From Bacillus sp. SORGH_AS_0510 (GTDB taxonomy: Bacteria > Bacillota > Bacilli > Bacillales > Cytobacillaceae): 64,000 nucleotides of DNA. The stretch lies in NCBI RefSeq assembly GCF_030818775.1, contig NZ_JAUTAU010000001.1, positions 392,001 to 456,000 on the forward strand, written 5' to 3'. The notes beneath the pieces are model-generated. The model worked only from the letters and a program-made list of their open reading frames with translations. It made no database searches and had not been told where the DNA came from. The translations under genes were made by a program, and so were the position numbers. Below are positions 53,513 through 62,614 of the stretch, in pieces (position 1 is the first letter of the stretch; every line of letters begins with the position of its first letter).

Positions 53513-55306
53513 ATGTTTGAATTGAAAATACACAAAGATGACGTGGTGTTCATAGATCAGTTGACGGGTTCTTCCGAAGTAATCCTTACCTTTGGAGGAC
53601 ACCATATTCTTACTCCTTTAAGTACAGACACCTTACGAAAAAAATATTTTGATATCATTCATACCTTTCCGACCATACAGATGTATACATATGGGGAAGC
53701 GGAAAGAGTAGATATGGTGGCATTGACAACCCTCGTGTTTAAAAAACTTATGTCCGGAAAAAATCAACAGATACGAGCGTTAGAAATGGGCAGCGGGTAT
53801 GGATGTTCCTCTTATTTTTTGGCTAGCGTACTGAAGGTCTTTTCGAATAGCAATTACTTGTTTTGTATGGATTCTTGGGAGCCACGTAAGGAGCAACCAG
53901 ATCTAGCCCATTATCAAAATGTGTTCGACCATTTCAGAAGTATGATGAAGTATACTGGGGTCTATGAACAGATTAAATCACTTGTTTGTGACCCCCAAGT
54001 GGGGATGGAAACACTCCAAGATGATTTTTTTGATGTGATTTTTGTTAATGGTAATCATGAGAAGCAAGACATAATCCATGCCGTAAAAAAAATAAAGGTT
54101 GGCGGTTTACTCATAGGCTACAATTACTCTGGGCTAAATGAGATGTTTGGGGAGGATTTATCTGGGTTTGGTAAGAGCTCGGTCTGGAATAAAACCATCA
54201 CAAAAGAAGATAAACTTAGGTGTCAGCAAATGAAGGGGCCGAACAATGCCGATAGTACCTTGAAAGTTCGAGAAATAGCGAGCGCGGTGAAGGAGTCCAT
54301 GGCCTATCTTTCCTCACAGGTGCAGGATAGGAATTCCCCAGCCTATCAAACGTTGTTAAATCAAACGATTCAGGCTGTCCATTTTGTGGAGAAACTTGTA
54401 GCGAAGGAGGATACAAATAGGGAATTAAAACTCTCCTCCAATCTCCTGAAAAGTTGCCTTTTGGATTATAAACTCAGTTGTGAAAATAATGCCCATGACC
54501 AATCGGCTTCCTTGATGGTAAAGGACATAGTCCCTATTTTTACCAAGTGGATTCAACAAGCCAATCAAGAGAAGGCCGAAGGAGAACCTGCTGTTAAAAA
54601 GAACCTTCATGGCGCGCAAAAGGTGGAAACAGGAAGTCATACGCAATACGATAAGGGTTTTTTCAGTTCGCAGCAACACGGCTCACTTCTTTCAGCCAAA
54701 CAGGTGGTTCCCTACTTAATCAATTTACTTAAACCAAAAAGTGTCGTTGATGTTGGATGCGGGGTGGGCACCTGGCTTTCTGTTTTCAAAGACCAGGGGG
54801 TGGAAGTGATTACCGGGTTGGATGGAGACTATGTCGATACCAACATGCTGCATATCCCGAAAGAAAGTTTTATTTCTCAAGATGTGTCTAAATCTTTTAC
54901 TTTAGACCGTCAGTATGATCTTGTTGTTTCACTTGAGGTGGCGGAGCATCTTCGTGAACAAGAAGCAGAGCCATTTGTTGATAATCTTGTGAGTCTAGGA
55001 CCCATCATCTTATTTTCGGCAGCGATACCGTTACAAGGTGGGACTGATCATCTCAATGAGCAATGGCCTGATTACTGGAGAAATATATTCCTCAAAAGAG
55101 GGTATTTGGCAGTGGATTGTATTAGAGGGGTCTTTTGGAATAACAGCCAGGTGGAATGGTGGTATAGGCAAAATATGATTATGTATGTAAAGAAGGAGTG
55201 GGTCGGGAAGTATCCTGAACTGGAGGCATTTACAAAAATAAACACACCATTATCGATCGTGCATCCTGCTGTTTATTATGGACGCAACCGGCTACGAATG
55301 AATTAA
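53513..55306 (+). CDS. Protein with two fused SAM-dependent methyltransferase domains
   Basis: 597 residues. Domain 1 (about 60-220) has a SAM loop ALEMGSGYGCSSYFLA and an acidic loop FCMDSWEPRKE, then DVIFVNGNHEKQDIIHAV, as in Methyltransf_24-type enzymes of surface-sugar clusters. A middle part of about 170 residues is helical and of no family I recognise. Domain 2 (about 380-590) has VVDVGCGVGTWLSVF, GLDGDYVDTN and LVVSLEVAEHL, a typical class I fold. AGGTGATCG precedes ATG 53513. It is paired with a glycosyltransferase gene. Two methyltransferase domains in one chain suggest two methylations of one product; that is inference. Confidence 0.82.
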   Translation: MFELKIHKDDVVFIDQLTGSSEVILTFGGHHILTPLSTDTLRKKYFDIIHTFPTIQMYTYGEAERVDMVALTTLVFKKLMSGKNQQIRALEMGSGYGCSSYFLASVLKVFSNSNYLFCMDSWEPRKEQPDLAHYQNVFDHFRSMMKYTGVYEQIKSLVCDPQVGMETLQDDFFDVIFVNGNHEKQDIIHAVKKIKVGGLLIGYNYSGLNEMFGEDLSGFGKSSVWNKTITKEDKLRCQQMKGPNNADSTLKVREIASAVKESMAYLSSQVQDRNSPAYQTLLNQTIQAVHFVEKLVAKEDTNRELKLSSNLLKSCLLDYKLSCENNAHDQSASLMVKDIVPIFTKWIQQANQEKAEGEPAVKKNLHGAQKVETGSHTQYDKGFFSSQQHGSLLSAKQVVPYLINLLKPKSVVDVGCGVGTWLSVFKDQGVEVITGLDGDYVDTNMLHIPKESFISQDVSKSFTLDRQYDLVVSLEVAEHLREQEAEPFVDNLVSLGPIILFSAAIPLQGGTDHLNEQWPDYWRNIFLKRGYLAVDCIRGVFWNNSQVEWWYRQNMIMYVKKEWVGKYPELEAFTKINTPLSIVHPAVYYGRNRLRMN

Positions 55307-55312
55307 TATATC

Positions 55313-55345
55313 AAAAAAGGCGACAAGTATCTGTCGCCTTTTTTG
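55313..55345. terminator. Bidirectional terminator between the methyltransferase and csbD-like genes
   Basis: AAAAAAGGCGACAA pairs with TGTCGCCTTTTTT, A-rich on the left and T-rich on the right, so it can serve both convergent genes. Confidence 0.9.
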
Positions 55346-55364
55346 CTCTATTGAACGTTTGTGT

Positions 55365-55532
55365 TTACGACAACTCATCCTTCACATCGCCATAGCCTTC
55401 TCTTACTTTTCCTTTGGCCTTATCCATTTTGCCATCCATTTCAGTGGAGTGGTCGTCCGTTAGTTTGCCCCATTTTTCCTTCGCTTCACCTTTAGCCTGC
55501 TCTAAGTTTCCTTTTACTTGGTCTTTATTCAT
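55365..55532 (-). CDS. CsbD family stress protein
   Basis: This is a 55-residue protein beginning MNKDQVKGNLEQAKGEAKEK and containing MDGKMDKAKGKVREGYGDV, the CsbD pattern of charged amphipathic helices. GGAGGACGAC precedes the start. CsbD in B. subtilis is a sigma-B general-stress protein of unknown function. Here a GTTTAA-N14-TGGTAT sequence upstream resembles a sigma-B promoter, and the sigma-B regulators rsbRSTU lie about 6 kb away. Confidence 0.88.
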   Translation of the reverse strand: MNKDQVKGNLEQAKGEAKEKWGKLTDDHSTEMDGKMDKAKGKVREGYGDVKDELS

Positions 55533-55568
55533 TTTGTCGTCCTCCTTGTTTTTTAGTTAGTATTTTAA

Positions 55569-55594
55569 ATACCAATATTGGTATGGTATTAAAC
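55569..55594 (-). promoter_or_regulatory. Candidate sigma-B promoter of the csbD-like gene
   Basis: On the minus strand GTTTAA (55594-55589) and TGGTAT (55574-55569) are 14 bp apart; consensus is GTTTAA and GGGTAT with 12-15 bp. One mismatch in twelve. Confidence 0.6.
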
Positions 55595-55617
55595 ATAATT
55601 TTGGTTATCTAAACGTT

Positions 55618-55923
55618 TTATAGGTTGTCAGGTTGGTCCTTCTTTTCGCCATCGCTGATACCATTATCCTGGTCGACACCGTCACCGACGCCTTTATCTT
55701 TCAATTCTTTTTCAATATCCTCTTTCGCTTCTTTTAAGTTTTCCTTCGCATCCTTGAAGGAGGTATCGGCTTCCTTCTTGGTATCCTTATCGATTGCATC
55801 CTTTTGCTCGCCATCGCTGATACCATTATCCTGATCGACACCGTCGCCGCATCCGGCTAAGCCGAATGTAAGCAGGACAGCCAAACCACCCGCAACTAGA
55901 TTTCTTCGCCTCTTGGTAATCAT
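55618..55923 (-). CDS. Small Asp/Lys-rich lipoprotein
   Basis: This is a 101-residue lipoprotein. Start 55923 has a GGAGGAGTT site and gives MITKRRRNLVAGGLAVLLTF then LAGC as lipobox; a longer reading to 56034 lacks a site. The mature part is highly charged, with a probable helix (DAKENLKEAKEDIEKELKD), and has the 14-residue motif GDGVDQDNGISDGE twice, once after the lipid Cys and once near the end. I know no function. It lies next to the csbD-like gene and could share its stress control. Confidence 0.75.
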   Translation of the reverse strand: MITKRRRNLVAGGLAVLLTFGLAGCGDGVDQDNGISDGEQKDAIDKDTKKEADTSFKDAKENLKEAKEDIEKELKDKGVGDGVDQDNGISDGEKKDQPDNL

Positions 55924-56065
55924 GTAAACTCCTCCTTTGTTTTTGTGTTTCGCTGTGTTGGTGACTATATTCCCAGCGAAAACACAATCAAAAACCTCTC
56001 TTTTTTGAAAAAATTTTCCCTTCATTAAATGCATTTTTTTAAAAAGTCAGTTTGCTAGATTGTGG

Positions 56066-56090
56066 GTTTGAATGAAGAGAGACGGGGTAA
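56066..56090 (+). promoter_or_regulatory. Candidate sigma-B promoter of the mechanosensitive-channel-like gene
   Basis: GTTTGA (56066-56071) and GGGTAA (56085-56090) are 13 bp apart, each with one mismatch to GTTTAA/GGGTAT, 51 bases before the start. Confidence 0.5.
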
Positions 56091-56141
56091 TACAGAGAGC
56101 AGAACAAGATTCGAGTTTGATACGAAAAGGAGAGAGGATAT

Positions 56142-57638
56142 ATGAACGCAAATGAGATGATGATGGGCTGGTCCTCATACTTTCAAGACCTTCCCAATTT
56201 AATCATGGCATTACTCGTGCTATTAGTGGGTTGGCTGATTGCCAAGTGGATTGGCCGAGGCGTAGAAGCAGCCTTAAGGAAGACCAGTTTCGATGATAAA
56301 CTGTTTTCGAAGTTCGGCAAGCGAAAATATTCATCCGAAGTGATTATTGGGAAAATAGTTTACTATCTTTTATTAGTAGTCGTTTGGACGATTTTCTTCA
56401 ATATGCTGAGCTTAAGCTTCATTGCTACACCGTTCGTTCAAATGCTATCAACCATTACAGCAGCAATTCCTAATCTATTAAAAGCAGCACTTATTCTATT
56501 GTTTGCCTGGGTGGTTGCGTATCTGTTGTCCAATCTTTTCAAAAGAGCGGCGACACGCTTTAATTTAGAACGACATTTAGCAAAGCGTGACCTGGCAAAA
56601 GGTGAGTTGGATGCAGTAAATAAGGTGAACAGCATTTCGAAAGTCATTTTCTACTTTGTTCTCTTATTATTTTTACCAGCGGTATTAGGTGCATTGGATA
56701 TGGAAGGCATCTCTAAGCCTTTCGCACAAACACTTTCTGTCATTCTAGCCTTTATCCCGAAATTATTTGCAGCCGCATTGATTCTATTTATCGGTTGGTT
56801 AATGGCTAAGATTGTTCGTGATATTTTAACGAGTCTTTTAACAAATGCAGGTGTGGAAAAGTTAGGAAAGCGATTGGGCTTGGACCAATCGGCGGATGGA
56901 CGTGCTAGTCTTTCGAATATCATTGGAAATATCGCGTTTATCTTAATTCTTCTGCCTACGATCATCACTGCTTTAGAAAAACTAGACTTGAAGGGCGTTT
57001 CGGATCCGGCGATTAGCATGCTTCGTTCGGTCTTGTCGATGATTCCAAATATCGCTGTGGCCGTGATGTTGATTTTAGCAGGAATTTGGCTTGGTAAAGT
57101 GGTCGAGAAAATCGTCACTCAAATGCTGTGGCGCGTACGCTTTGATGGAGTATTTCATAAGATGGGCGTCGGCTCATTAACACCGGATGCTTCAAAGACG
57201 TCCCTATCACAGTTGGTAGGATTGCTGGCGAAAATCGTAGTAGTTCTGTTATTCACAGTGGAAGCATTGCAAATTGTTCATTTAGACTTCTTAGTGACAC
57301 TGGCAACTGGCGTGTTGGCATACCTGCCAATGCTAGTAGCGGCTCTAGTGATCTTGGGAGTAGGTTTATATGTGGGACATTTAGTAGAAAGAATCCTTCA
57401 AAACGTGTTGAAAAATACCTACTCACGCACACTAGCGGCGGTAGCAAAGTATGCAGTCTTTACGATCACTATTTTTATGGCACTAGATCAGCTTGGTGTC
57501 GCACATAGTATTGTTAATGCAGCCTTCATCCTCGTCCTAGGCGGACTGGCCCTCGCATTTGGACTAGCCTTCGGTATCGGAGGAAAAGAATTCGCAGCAA
57601 AATATCTACGCAAACTAGACCAAAAAATCGAGGAATAA
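56142..57638 (+). CDS. Mechanosensitive ion channel-like protein with conserved TM-helix repeats
   Basis: This is a 498-residue integral membrane protein with about ten or eleven hydrophobic segments. It has at least four similar blocks of the kind IPNLLKAALILLFAWVVAYL, IPKLFAAALILFIGWLMAKI, IPNIAVAVMLILAGIWLG and LPMLVAALVILGVGLYVG, the conserved TM helix repeat seen in MscS-related proteins such as CmpX. The end (LALAFGLAFGIGGKEFAAKY) is like the pore-lining MscS helix. No large cytoplasmic MscS domain follows. A role in osmotic or envelope stress is likely by family only. AAAGGAGAGAGG precedes the ATG. Confidence 0.82.
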   Translation: MNANEMMMGWSSYFQDLPNLIMALLVLLVGWLIAKWIGRGVEAALRKTSFDDKLFSKFGKRKYSSEVIIGKIVYYLLLVVVWTIFFNMLSLSFIATPFVQMLSTITAAIPNLLKAALILLFAWVVAYLLSNLFKRAATRFNLERHLAKRDLAKGELDAVNKVNSISKVIFYFVLLLFLPAVLGALDMEGISKPFAQTLSVILAFIPKLFAAALILFIGWLMAKIVRDILTSLLTNAGVEKLGKRLGLDQSADGRASLSNIIGNIAFILILLPTIITALEKLDLKGVSDPAISMLRSVLSMIPNIAVAVMLILAGIWLGKVVEKIVTQMLWRVRFDGVFHKMGVGSLTPDASKTSLSQLVGLLAKIVVVLLFTVEALQIVHLDFLVTLATGVLAYLPMLVAALVILGVGLYVGHLVERILQNVLKNTYSRTLAAVAKYAVFTITIFMALDQLGVAHSIVNAAFILVLGGLALAFGLAFGIGGKEFAAKYLRKLDQKIEE

Positions 57639-57648
57639 ATCGTTAAGC

Positions 57649-57692
57649 GGGGTCAGTCCCCCACTGCTGTACAGCAGTGGGGGACTGACCCC
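57649..57692. repeat. 44-nt GGGGTCAGTCCCC palindrome, copy 2
   Basis: Starts GGGGTCAGTCCCCC, has centre GCTGTACAGC and ends GGGGGACTGACCCC; perfect arms. It differs from copies 1 and 3 at paired positions, so the pairing is kept. It lies between the channel-like and CNNM genes. Confidence 0.8.
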
Positions 57693-57718
57693 AAATTATT
57701 TAAAAGGAGGTATGCCTT

Positions 57719-59002
57719 TTGATGTTGGTTAATTTGCTTGCTGTTGCTTTATTGATTGCTTTGACGGGGTTTTTTGTGGCAATTGAGTTTGCGATTGTGA
57801 AGGTTCGGACGTCAAGAATTGAGCAGTTGCTTTCGGAAGGGAAGAAGGGAGCGGAAGCGGCGAAAAGAGTGGTATCCCATTTGGATGAGTATTTATCTGC
57901 TTGTCAGCTGGGGATTACTGTGACAGCGTTAGGACTGGGTTGGTTAGGGGAGCCGACCGTAGAAAAACTCCTTCATCCCATGATCGCAGCCCTCCATTTG
58001 AACAAATCCCTTACACATATTGTATCGTTAGGAATCGCTTTTGCGCTTGTGACCTTTTTGCATGTGGTAGCAGGAGAATTGGCACCGAAGACCGCAGCGA
58101 TCCAAAAGGCGGAGACGATTACCCTGTTATTTGCTACACCCATCATTTGGTTTTACAAAATCATGTATCCTTTTATCTGGTTGTTGAACAACTCGGCCCG
58201 GCTACTGACAAGAATCGTCGGTTTAAAGCCTGTGTCCGAACATGAGATGGCACATTCGGAGGAAGAGCTGCGGATTCTCTTGTCTGAGAGCTTTAAAAGT
58301 GGGGAAATCAATGAAAATGAGTGGACCTTCGTGAACAATATATTTGAGTTTGATGAGCGGATGGCCAAGGAGATCATGGTTCCGAGGACGGAGATGTCCT
58401 GTATTTCTGCAGACGCACATCTCTCTGAGGTGCTTGCAACGGTAAAAAGGGAAAAATTCACGCGCTATCCAGTGATGGAAGGGGATAAGGACCATATTAT
58501 TGGTGTGTTAAACGTGAAAAAGTTTTTAACAGCTTCCATCTTGAGAAAGGGACAGGAGTGGAACATATCCTCGATTATCCAGCCAGTGATCCGGGCGATT
58601 GAGACGATTCCGATTCATGATTTGTTGGTGAAGATGCAAACGGAACGTGCTCACATGGCCATTTTGATGGATGAATACGGTGGGACATCAGGATTAGTAA
58701 CTGTCGAGGATATCCTCGAGGAAATCGTTGGCGAGGTTAGAGATGAGTTTGATACGGAAGAAGTGGCCGCTGTGAGAGAATTTCCGGGAAATAATTTTGT
58801 GGTGGATGCCAAGATAAGTATTAATGAAGTAAATGATTTACTCGGAACGGATTTATCTGAAGATGGCGTCGAGACAATCGGCGGCTGGTTTTTAAAACAA
58901 AACGGAGAAGTCGAGTTGGGAGCCAGTGTCGAAGCCGACGGCTATGTGTTTACCGTGGAGGAAGTGGATGGGTATCATATTTTGTATTTAAGAATAGCAT
59001 GA
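57719..59002 (+). CDS. Hemolysin/CNNM-family membrane protein with CBS domains
   Basis: 427 residues. An N-terminal DUF21/CNNM membrane domain (about 1-190; [33 protein letters not shown]) is followed by a CBS pair (about 205-335; [40 protein letters not shown]) and a CorC/HlyC domain to the end. Relatives export or sense magnesium. The start is TTG 57719, 8 bases after AAAGGAGG; ATG 57722 is equally possible. A CorA-like gene lies 1.3 kb further on. Confidence 0.9.
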   Translation: MMLVNLLAVALLIALTGFFVAIEFAIVKVRTSRIEQLLSEGKKGAEAAKRVVSHLDEYLSACQLGITVTALGLGWLGEPTVEKLLHPMIAALHLNKSLTHIVSLGIAFALVTFLHVVAGELAPKTAAIQKAETITLLFATPIIWFYKIMYPFIWLLNNSARLLTRIVGLKPVSEHEMAHSEEELRILLSESFKSGEINENEWTFVNNIFEFDERMAKEIMVPRTEMSCISADAHLSEVLATVKREKFTRYPVMEGDKDHIIGVLNVKKFLTASILRKGQEWNISSIIQPVIRAIETIPIHDLLVKMQTERAHMAILMDEYGGTSGLVTVEDILEEIVGEVRDEFDTEEVAAVREFPGNNFVVDAKISINEVNDLLGTDLSEDGVETIGGWFLKQNGEVELGASVEADGYVFTVEEVDGYHILYLRIA

Positions 59003-59014
59003 ACAACGTAAATG

Positions 59015-59064
59015 AACCCCCATTATAGAAGTAGAAATTAACTACTTCTATAATGGGGGGGTTT
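59015..59064. terminator. Bidirectional terminator between the CNNM and TrkA-C genes
   Basis: ACCCCCATTATAGAAGTAG pairs with CTACTTCTATAATGGGGG, a stem of about 19 bp, with TTTT beyond. The two flanking genes converge on it. Confidence 0.88.
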
Positions 59065-59113
59065 TGGAACAATCCTGAACCTGAACCAAATTTCTTCTAT
59101 TAATATTAGTATC

Positions 59114-59818
59114 TCATTCTCCTTCGTCCTGCCGCTTCTCTTCTGAAACCTTCCAATCATGTTCAAAAACAGACCACAGTACTTTTTTATCCCCGTATAA
59201 TAGCAGCTGATCGCCTTCATGGAGCACCGTCCCGTAGACGTTTTTCCTCAATTTCATTCCGCCGCGCTGGATAAAGAGGATCCCGAAATCCATTCCTTGA
59301 TATTCTGGGATGACATCATGGATCGTGCGGTTATGAAGCGACGATTCATGATAGATAGGAAGATTCAATACGGCATCCTTTTTAGAGGATAGAAATACAT
59401 CCCTTACAGGCATATCAGCGAGCGCCACGTTCTGTTTCATTTTCCGGTTAAATACCTTGGATATAACCCGCTGGATCCAGGCCAACTTGAGCACAACAAA
59501 AACCAGCAGGGTTCCAACTGCTACAGTGATGATTTCCTTCGTTCGGAGTCCCTCTGAAAGGAATTGGCTGATGGACGAGATAATGACTGCGAGAGAGAAG
59601 GCGCCAAACAGAATAAGAAAAATAGCGAGTTTACGCCGGATCGGGTGACCGAGAATGAGCTCAGACTCACCGGTCGTAAAACCCGTTCCTGTCATCATCG
59701 AAATGACCTGAAACCGGGATACCTCCACCTTCAACCCCGTTAACCGAAACAACACTACAAAAATCTCAATGACCGCAGTAATAATCACGAAATAAATTAG
59801 CAAAAAGAAGAGAACCAT
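59114..59818 (-). CDS. Membrane protein with TrkA-C (RCK_C) domain
   Basis: 234 residues. The first 120 or so hold three membrane segments around SMMTGTGFTTGESELILGHP, whose TGFTT resembles the selectivity stretch of Trk/Ktr potassium transporters. The C-terminal 80 residues (LPIYHESSLHNRTIHDVIPE, GTVLHEGDQLLLYGDKK) are a TrkA-C ligand-binding domain. It is too short for a full transporter, so a regulatory or partial ion-transport role is likely; this is inference. GAGGTGGA precedes the start. Confidence 0.75.
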   Translation of the reverse strand: MVLFFLLIYFVIITAVIEIFVVLFRLTGLKVEVSRFQVISMMTGTGFTTGESELILGHPIRRKLAIFLILFGAFSLAVIISSISQFLSEGLRTKEIITVAVGTLLVFVVLKLAWIQRVISKVFNRKMKQNVALADMPVRDVFLSSKKDAVLNLPIYHESSLHNRTIHDVIPEYQGMDFGILFIQRGGMKLRKNVYGTVLHEGDQLLLYGDKKVLWSVFEHDWKVSEEKRQDEGE

Positions 59819-59834
59819 ATTTCCACCTCAATTT

Positions 59835-59878
59835 GGGGACAGTCCCCCACCGCTTTAAAGCGGCGGGGGACTGTCCCC
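59835..59878. repeat. 44-nt GGGGACAGTCCCC palindrome, copy 3
   Basis: Nearly identical to copy 1 (centre GCTTTAAAGC, ends GGGGACAGTCCCCC and GGGGGACTGTCCCC). It lies between the TrkA-C gene and the small gene upstream of it on the same strand. Confidence 0.8.
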
Positions 59879-59887
59879 AAAAGATCT

Positions 59888-60157
59888 TTATTGCATTTTT
59901 TCGTTATAGAATTGGACGGAGTACATAGCTCCTTCGCTTACCATGTTGTTATCTTCGACATCGTGTGGATGTGGGTGTGCGCCTTTTTCAATCGGAAGCT
60001 GTTCGCTTTTTTCATAAACAGTCGGAATCAGCTTTCGCTTCCACTCCCTGAGGATAGTTTCTGCCTTTACTCGGTTCGGTTTAGACGTTAACCACATCGC
60101 TGCAGAAGCTCCAACCCCCACCGCTACTAATGATTTCATACCAAACGTTTGTTTCAT
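59888..60157 (-). CDS. Hypothetical protein, 89 residues
   Basis: A short protein starting MKQTFGMKSLVAVGVGASAA, with one hydrophobic segment (about 7-24) and a charged remainder containing GAHPHPHDVEDNN. The GGAGGGAT site is strong, so it is probably real. I recognise no family. It reads towards the TrkA-C gene and may be co-transcribed. The 194 bases to the divergent CorA-like gene show nothing else. Confidence 0.6.
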   Translation of the reverse strand: MKQTFGMKSLVAVGVGASAAMWLTSKPNRVKAETILREWKRKLIPTVYEKSEQLPIEKGAHPHPHDVEDNNMVSEGAMYSVQFYNEKMQ

Positions 60158-60351
60158 AACAAATCCCTCCTTGAAAAATCTGGTTCAAAAATTCATTCCA
60201 ACAAATCATGTAACACTGTATATAACTACAACCAATCGTTTATTCTATTTGAACCTTGTATACCCGCTATATCCAATCTCAAACATAAAAGTTTCAAACA
60301 ACTTAAAAAAGGGAACAATATCCACAAAAAATCGTGGCAAAGGAGACCCTC

Positions 60352-61287
60352 ATGAAAACCTATCAAGCATCAGAAGATTGGACCTGGATTCAAGCCACTC
60401 AAGGTGAAACAGAGGACATCCTTCCCTTCCTTGAATGTGAAAGCACAGACTGGCTTCGGCAAATCCAAAAGAACAAGACCAACTCCCTCAGGGTAAGCAT
60501 TACTCCCGACGGAAAAAAGGTCGTTAAAGGCTCGCTCATTTATCAGCAAAGCTTTACAGACGAACGCGACGTGAAACTCTTTCATTTTTATGTCACGACC
60601 GACCGGTGGATTACGATTGACCTTGACTACAACAACTTGAGACAGATCGAAACCAAGCTTCTGCACCGTCAAATTGCCCAAACCAGCAATGCTGTTGAAG
60701 GCTTCATGCTGTTTATCGCTGAATGGATCAACGAAATGCTGGTGGAGATCGACCAGTTTGAAGAGGATCTGAAAACGCTGATTTGGAGTATTCGTAAACG
60801 AAACGAAACCGGCATTCTCGAACTCGTCTATATGCGCAGACACGAGCTGCTAGTATGGAAGAGTCTCTTAATTCCAGTCAAAGAGTTAAAAATGGCAATC
60901 GAGGAAGTCAACCTCCATGAAGGCAGTGAGGGAAAAATTTTCCCAATGACCTGTAAACGGATTGAGCGCGCCTTGACTCTCATTCAAGAATATGAACATG
61001 AACTAGATTCGATTATCAACCTAGAGGAAGTGATTTCTTCCCATCGTGGAAACGAGATTACGAAAACCTTAACGGTCATTACTACCGTTTTTACGCCGAT
61101 CATGGCCTTCGGAGCCTTGTGGGGCATGAACTTCAAGCATATGCCGGAGCTCGAATGGCGCTGGGGCTATCCTCTATCTATCGGTCTGATTGTCATCTCA
61201 ACCATACTCCTTTATGCTTATTTAAAGGTCAAAGGCTGGACCGGAGACTTATTAAAAGGGAAAAAGCGAGGTTCGTTTTTTAAATGA
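60352..61287 (+). CDS. CorA-family divalent metal transporter
   Basis: 311 residues: a cytoplasmic domain (about 1-245) with alpha/beta part and long helices, then two membrane helices at the C-terminus with the CorA signature, here ALWGMNFKHMPEL (GMN motif, followed by the loop). The transported ion is probably Mg(II) by family. ATG at 60352 follows AAAGGAGA; a GTG six codons earlier overlaps that site. The 311-residue length is typical. It lies near a CNNM-family gene, a second likely magnesium protein. Confidence 0.88.
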   Translation: MKTYQASEDWTWIQATQGETEDILPFLECESTDWLRQIQKNKTNSLRVSITPDGKKVVKGSLIYQQSFTDERDVKLFHFYVTTDRWITIDLDYNNLRQIETKLLHRQIAQTSNAVEGFMLFIAEWINEMLVEIDQFEEDLKTLIWSIRKRNETGILELVYMRRHELLVWKSLLIPVKELKMAIEEVNLHEGSEGKIFPMTCKRIERALTLIQEYEHELDSIINLEEVISSHRGNEITKTLTVITTVFTPIMAFGALWGMNFKHMPELEWRWGYPLSIGLIVISTILLYAYLKVKGWTGDLLKGKKRGSFFK

Positions 61288-61353
61288 GGGACAAAAATTG
61301 ACCAGCTAATAAGACTTTAGTCCTAGTTCATTGTAGAGATTTTTTTGATAGTA

Positions 61354-61367
61354 TATACTGGTATAAT
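61354..61367 (+). promoter_or_regulatory. Candidate promoter of the rsb operon
   Basis: TGGTATAAT (61359-61367) is an extended -10. TATACT (61354-61359), with TTGTAG 17 bp upstream (61331-61336), is an overlapping alternative. Either starts about 50 bases before rsbR. Confidence 0.45.
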
Positions 61368-61414
61368 ACTAAATAACATCTTTAGGAAAAAAAAGGTAGG
61401 ATGGGAGAGTAAAG

Positions 61415-62245
61415 ATGGAGAACGCAACTCGCATGATTCAATATATTCAAACCAACCGTGGAGAAATTTTACAAGAGTGGGTAGAGAAAATGAGCGCGAT
61501 GGATGAGCAGAAACTCTCTACTGTCATCACCGATCAAGTCTATTCAAATGTAGCAGATGAATATATTAATATTTTAGTAAATCATTTAATTAATCAAGAC
61601 CAAATGGCAGCGAAAAACAAAATCAGAGATTTTTCCCAAAAGCTGGTCCAATTAGGCTGGACTCTTAATTTTATTATGGACAGCTTAATGGAATTCTCAA
61701 AAATTGTGTTTTTCCGCATGGTAGGACAAGCAGAAGAAAAGGAACAGATTGAGTTTGGCTGGGCGTTTGATAAATGGGTGACGCCGATCAACAAAGATGT
61801 CCTTAATCATTATGCAGCATCATGGCAAAGAACGGTTTCACTGCAAAAAATTGCCCTTCAAGAATTGTCTGCACCACTGATTCCGATTTTTGACAATATT
61901 ACAGTTATGCCGCTGGTAGGAACCATCGATACGGAAAGAGCCAAGCGCATTATGGAAAACCTATTGCAAGGTGTCGTCAAGCATCATGCACAAGTCGTGT
62001 TAATCGATATTACCGGTGTGCCAGTAGTGGATACGATGGTTGCCCATCATATTATTCAAGCATCAGAGGCAGTCCGATTGGTTGGTGCGAAGTGTTTAAT
62101 TGTCGGTATTCGTCCAGAAATCGCGCAAACAATTGTGAACCTAGGCATTAACCTCGATCAGGTTGTGACGAAAAGCAGCCTGCAAAAAGGAGTCGCCGCA
62201 GCATTAGAAATGACAAATCGCAAAATCGTCTCAGTGGAGGAATAA
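61415..62245 (+). CDS. rsbR: Stressosome scaffold protein RsbR
   Basis: 276 residues. An N-terminal globin-like sensor domain without haem-binding signature (about 1-140) and a linker helix precede a STAS domain (about 155-270; PLIPIFDNITVMPLVGTID, ITGVPVVDTMVAHHII). The two Thr phosphorylated by RsbT in B. subtilis RsbRA correspond to VVDTMVAHH and IAQTIVNLG. RsbR and RsbS build the 1.8-MDa stressosome that controls sigma-B. It begins the usual rsbR-S-T-U order. The ribosome site is AGGATGGGAGAG. Confidence 0.94.
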   Translation: MENATRMIQYIQTNRGEILQEWVEKMSAMDEQKLSTVITDQVYSNVADEYINILVNHLINQDQMAAKNKIRDFSQKLVQLGWTLNFIMDSLMEFSKIVFFRMVGQAEEKEQIEFGWAFDKWVTPINKDVLNHYAASWQRTVSLQKIALQELSAPLIPIFDNITVMPLVGTIDTERAKRIMENLLQGVVKHHAQVVLIDITGVPVVDTMVAHHIIQASEAVRLVGAKCLIVGIRPEIAQTIVNLGINLDQVVTKSSLQKGVAAALEMTNRKIVSVEE

Positions 62246-62248
62246 AAA

Positions 62249-62611
62249 ATGAACGGAAGAATTCCTATTTTAAAATTGTATAATTGCCTGCTGATCTCCA
62301 TTCAATGGGAGTTGGACGACCAAACAGCCCTGCAGTTCCAGGAAGATCTTCTTTCCAAGATTCACGAAACAGGTGTGGGCGGCGTTGTTATTGATTTAAC
62401 CTCTGTGGACGTAATTGACTCCTTTATTGCCAAAGTACTTGGCGATGTGGTCAGTATGTCCCATCTAATGGGCGCAAAAGTGGTGTTGACTGGCATCCAG
62501 CCAGCTGTTGCAATCACACTAGTCGAACTAGGGATACACCTCAGAGATGTGCAAACGGCACTGGATTTAGAAAAAGGCTTAGAAACGTTACAGCGGGAGT
62601 TGGGGGAGTAA
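62249..62611 (+). CDS. rsbS: Stressosome protein RsbS
   Basis: 120 residues, one STAS domain. The phosphorylatable Ser is in [16 protein letters not shown]. Unphosphorylated RsbS holds RsbT in the stressosome; on stress RsbT phosphorylates it and leaves. Three bases after rsbR, three before rsbT. Confidence 0.94.
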   Translation: MNGRIPILKLYNCLLISIQWELDDQTALQFQEDLLSKIHETGVGGVVIDLTSVDVIDSFIAKVLGDVVSMSHLMGAKVVLTGIQPAVAITLVELGIHLRDVQTALDLEKGLETLQRELGE

Positions 62612-62614
62612 AGC

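Noticed and set aside
60170..60351. Small plus-strand frames upstream of the CorA-like gene
   Set aside because: Low-complexity frames without a ribosome site that overlap the true corA-like start region.
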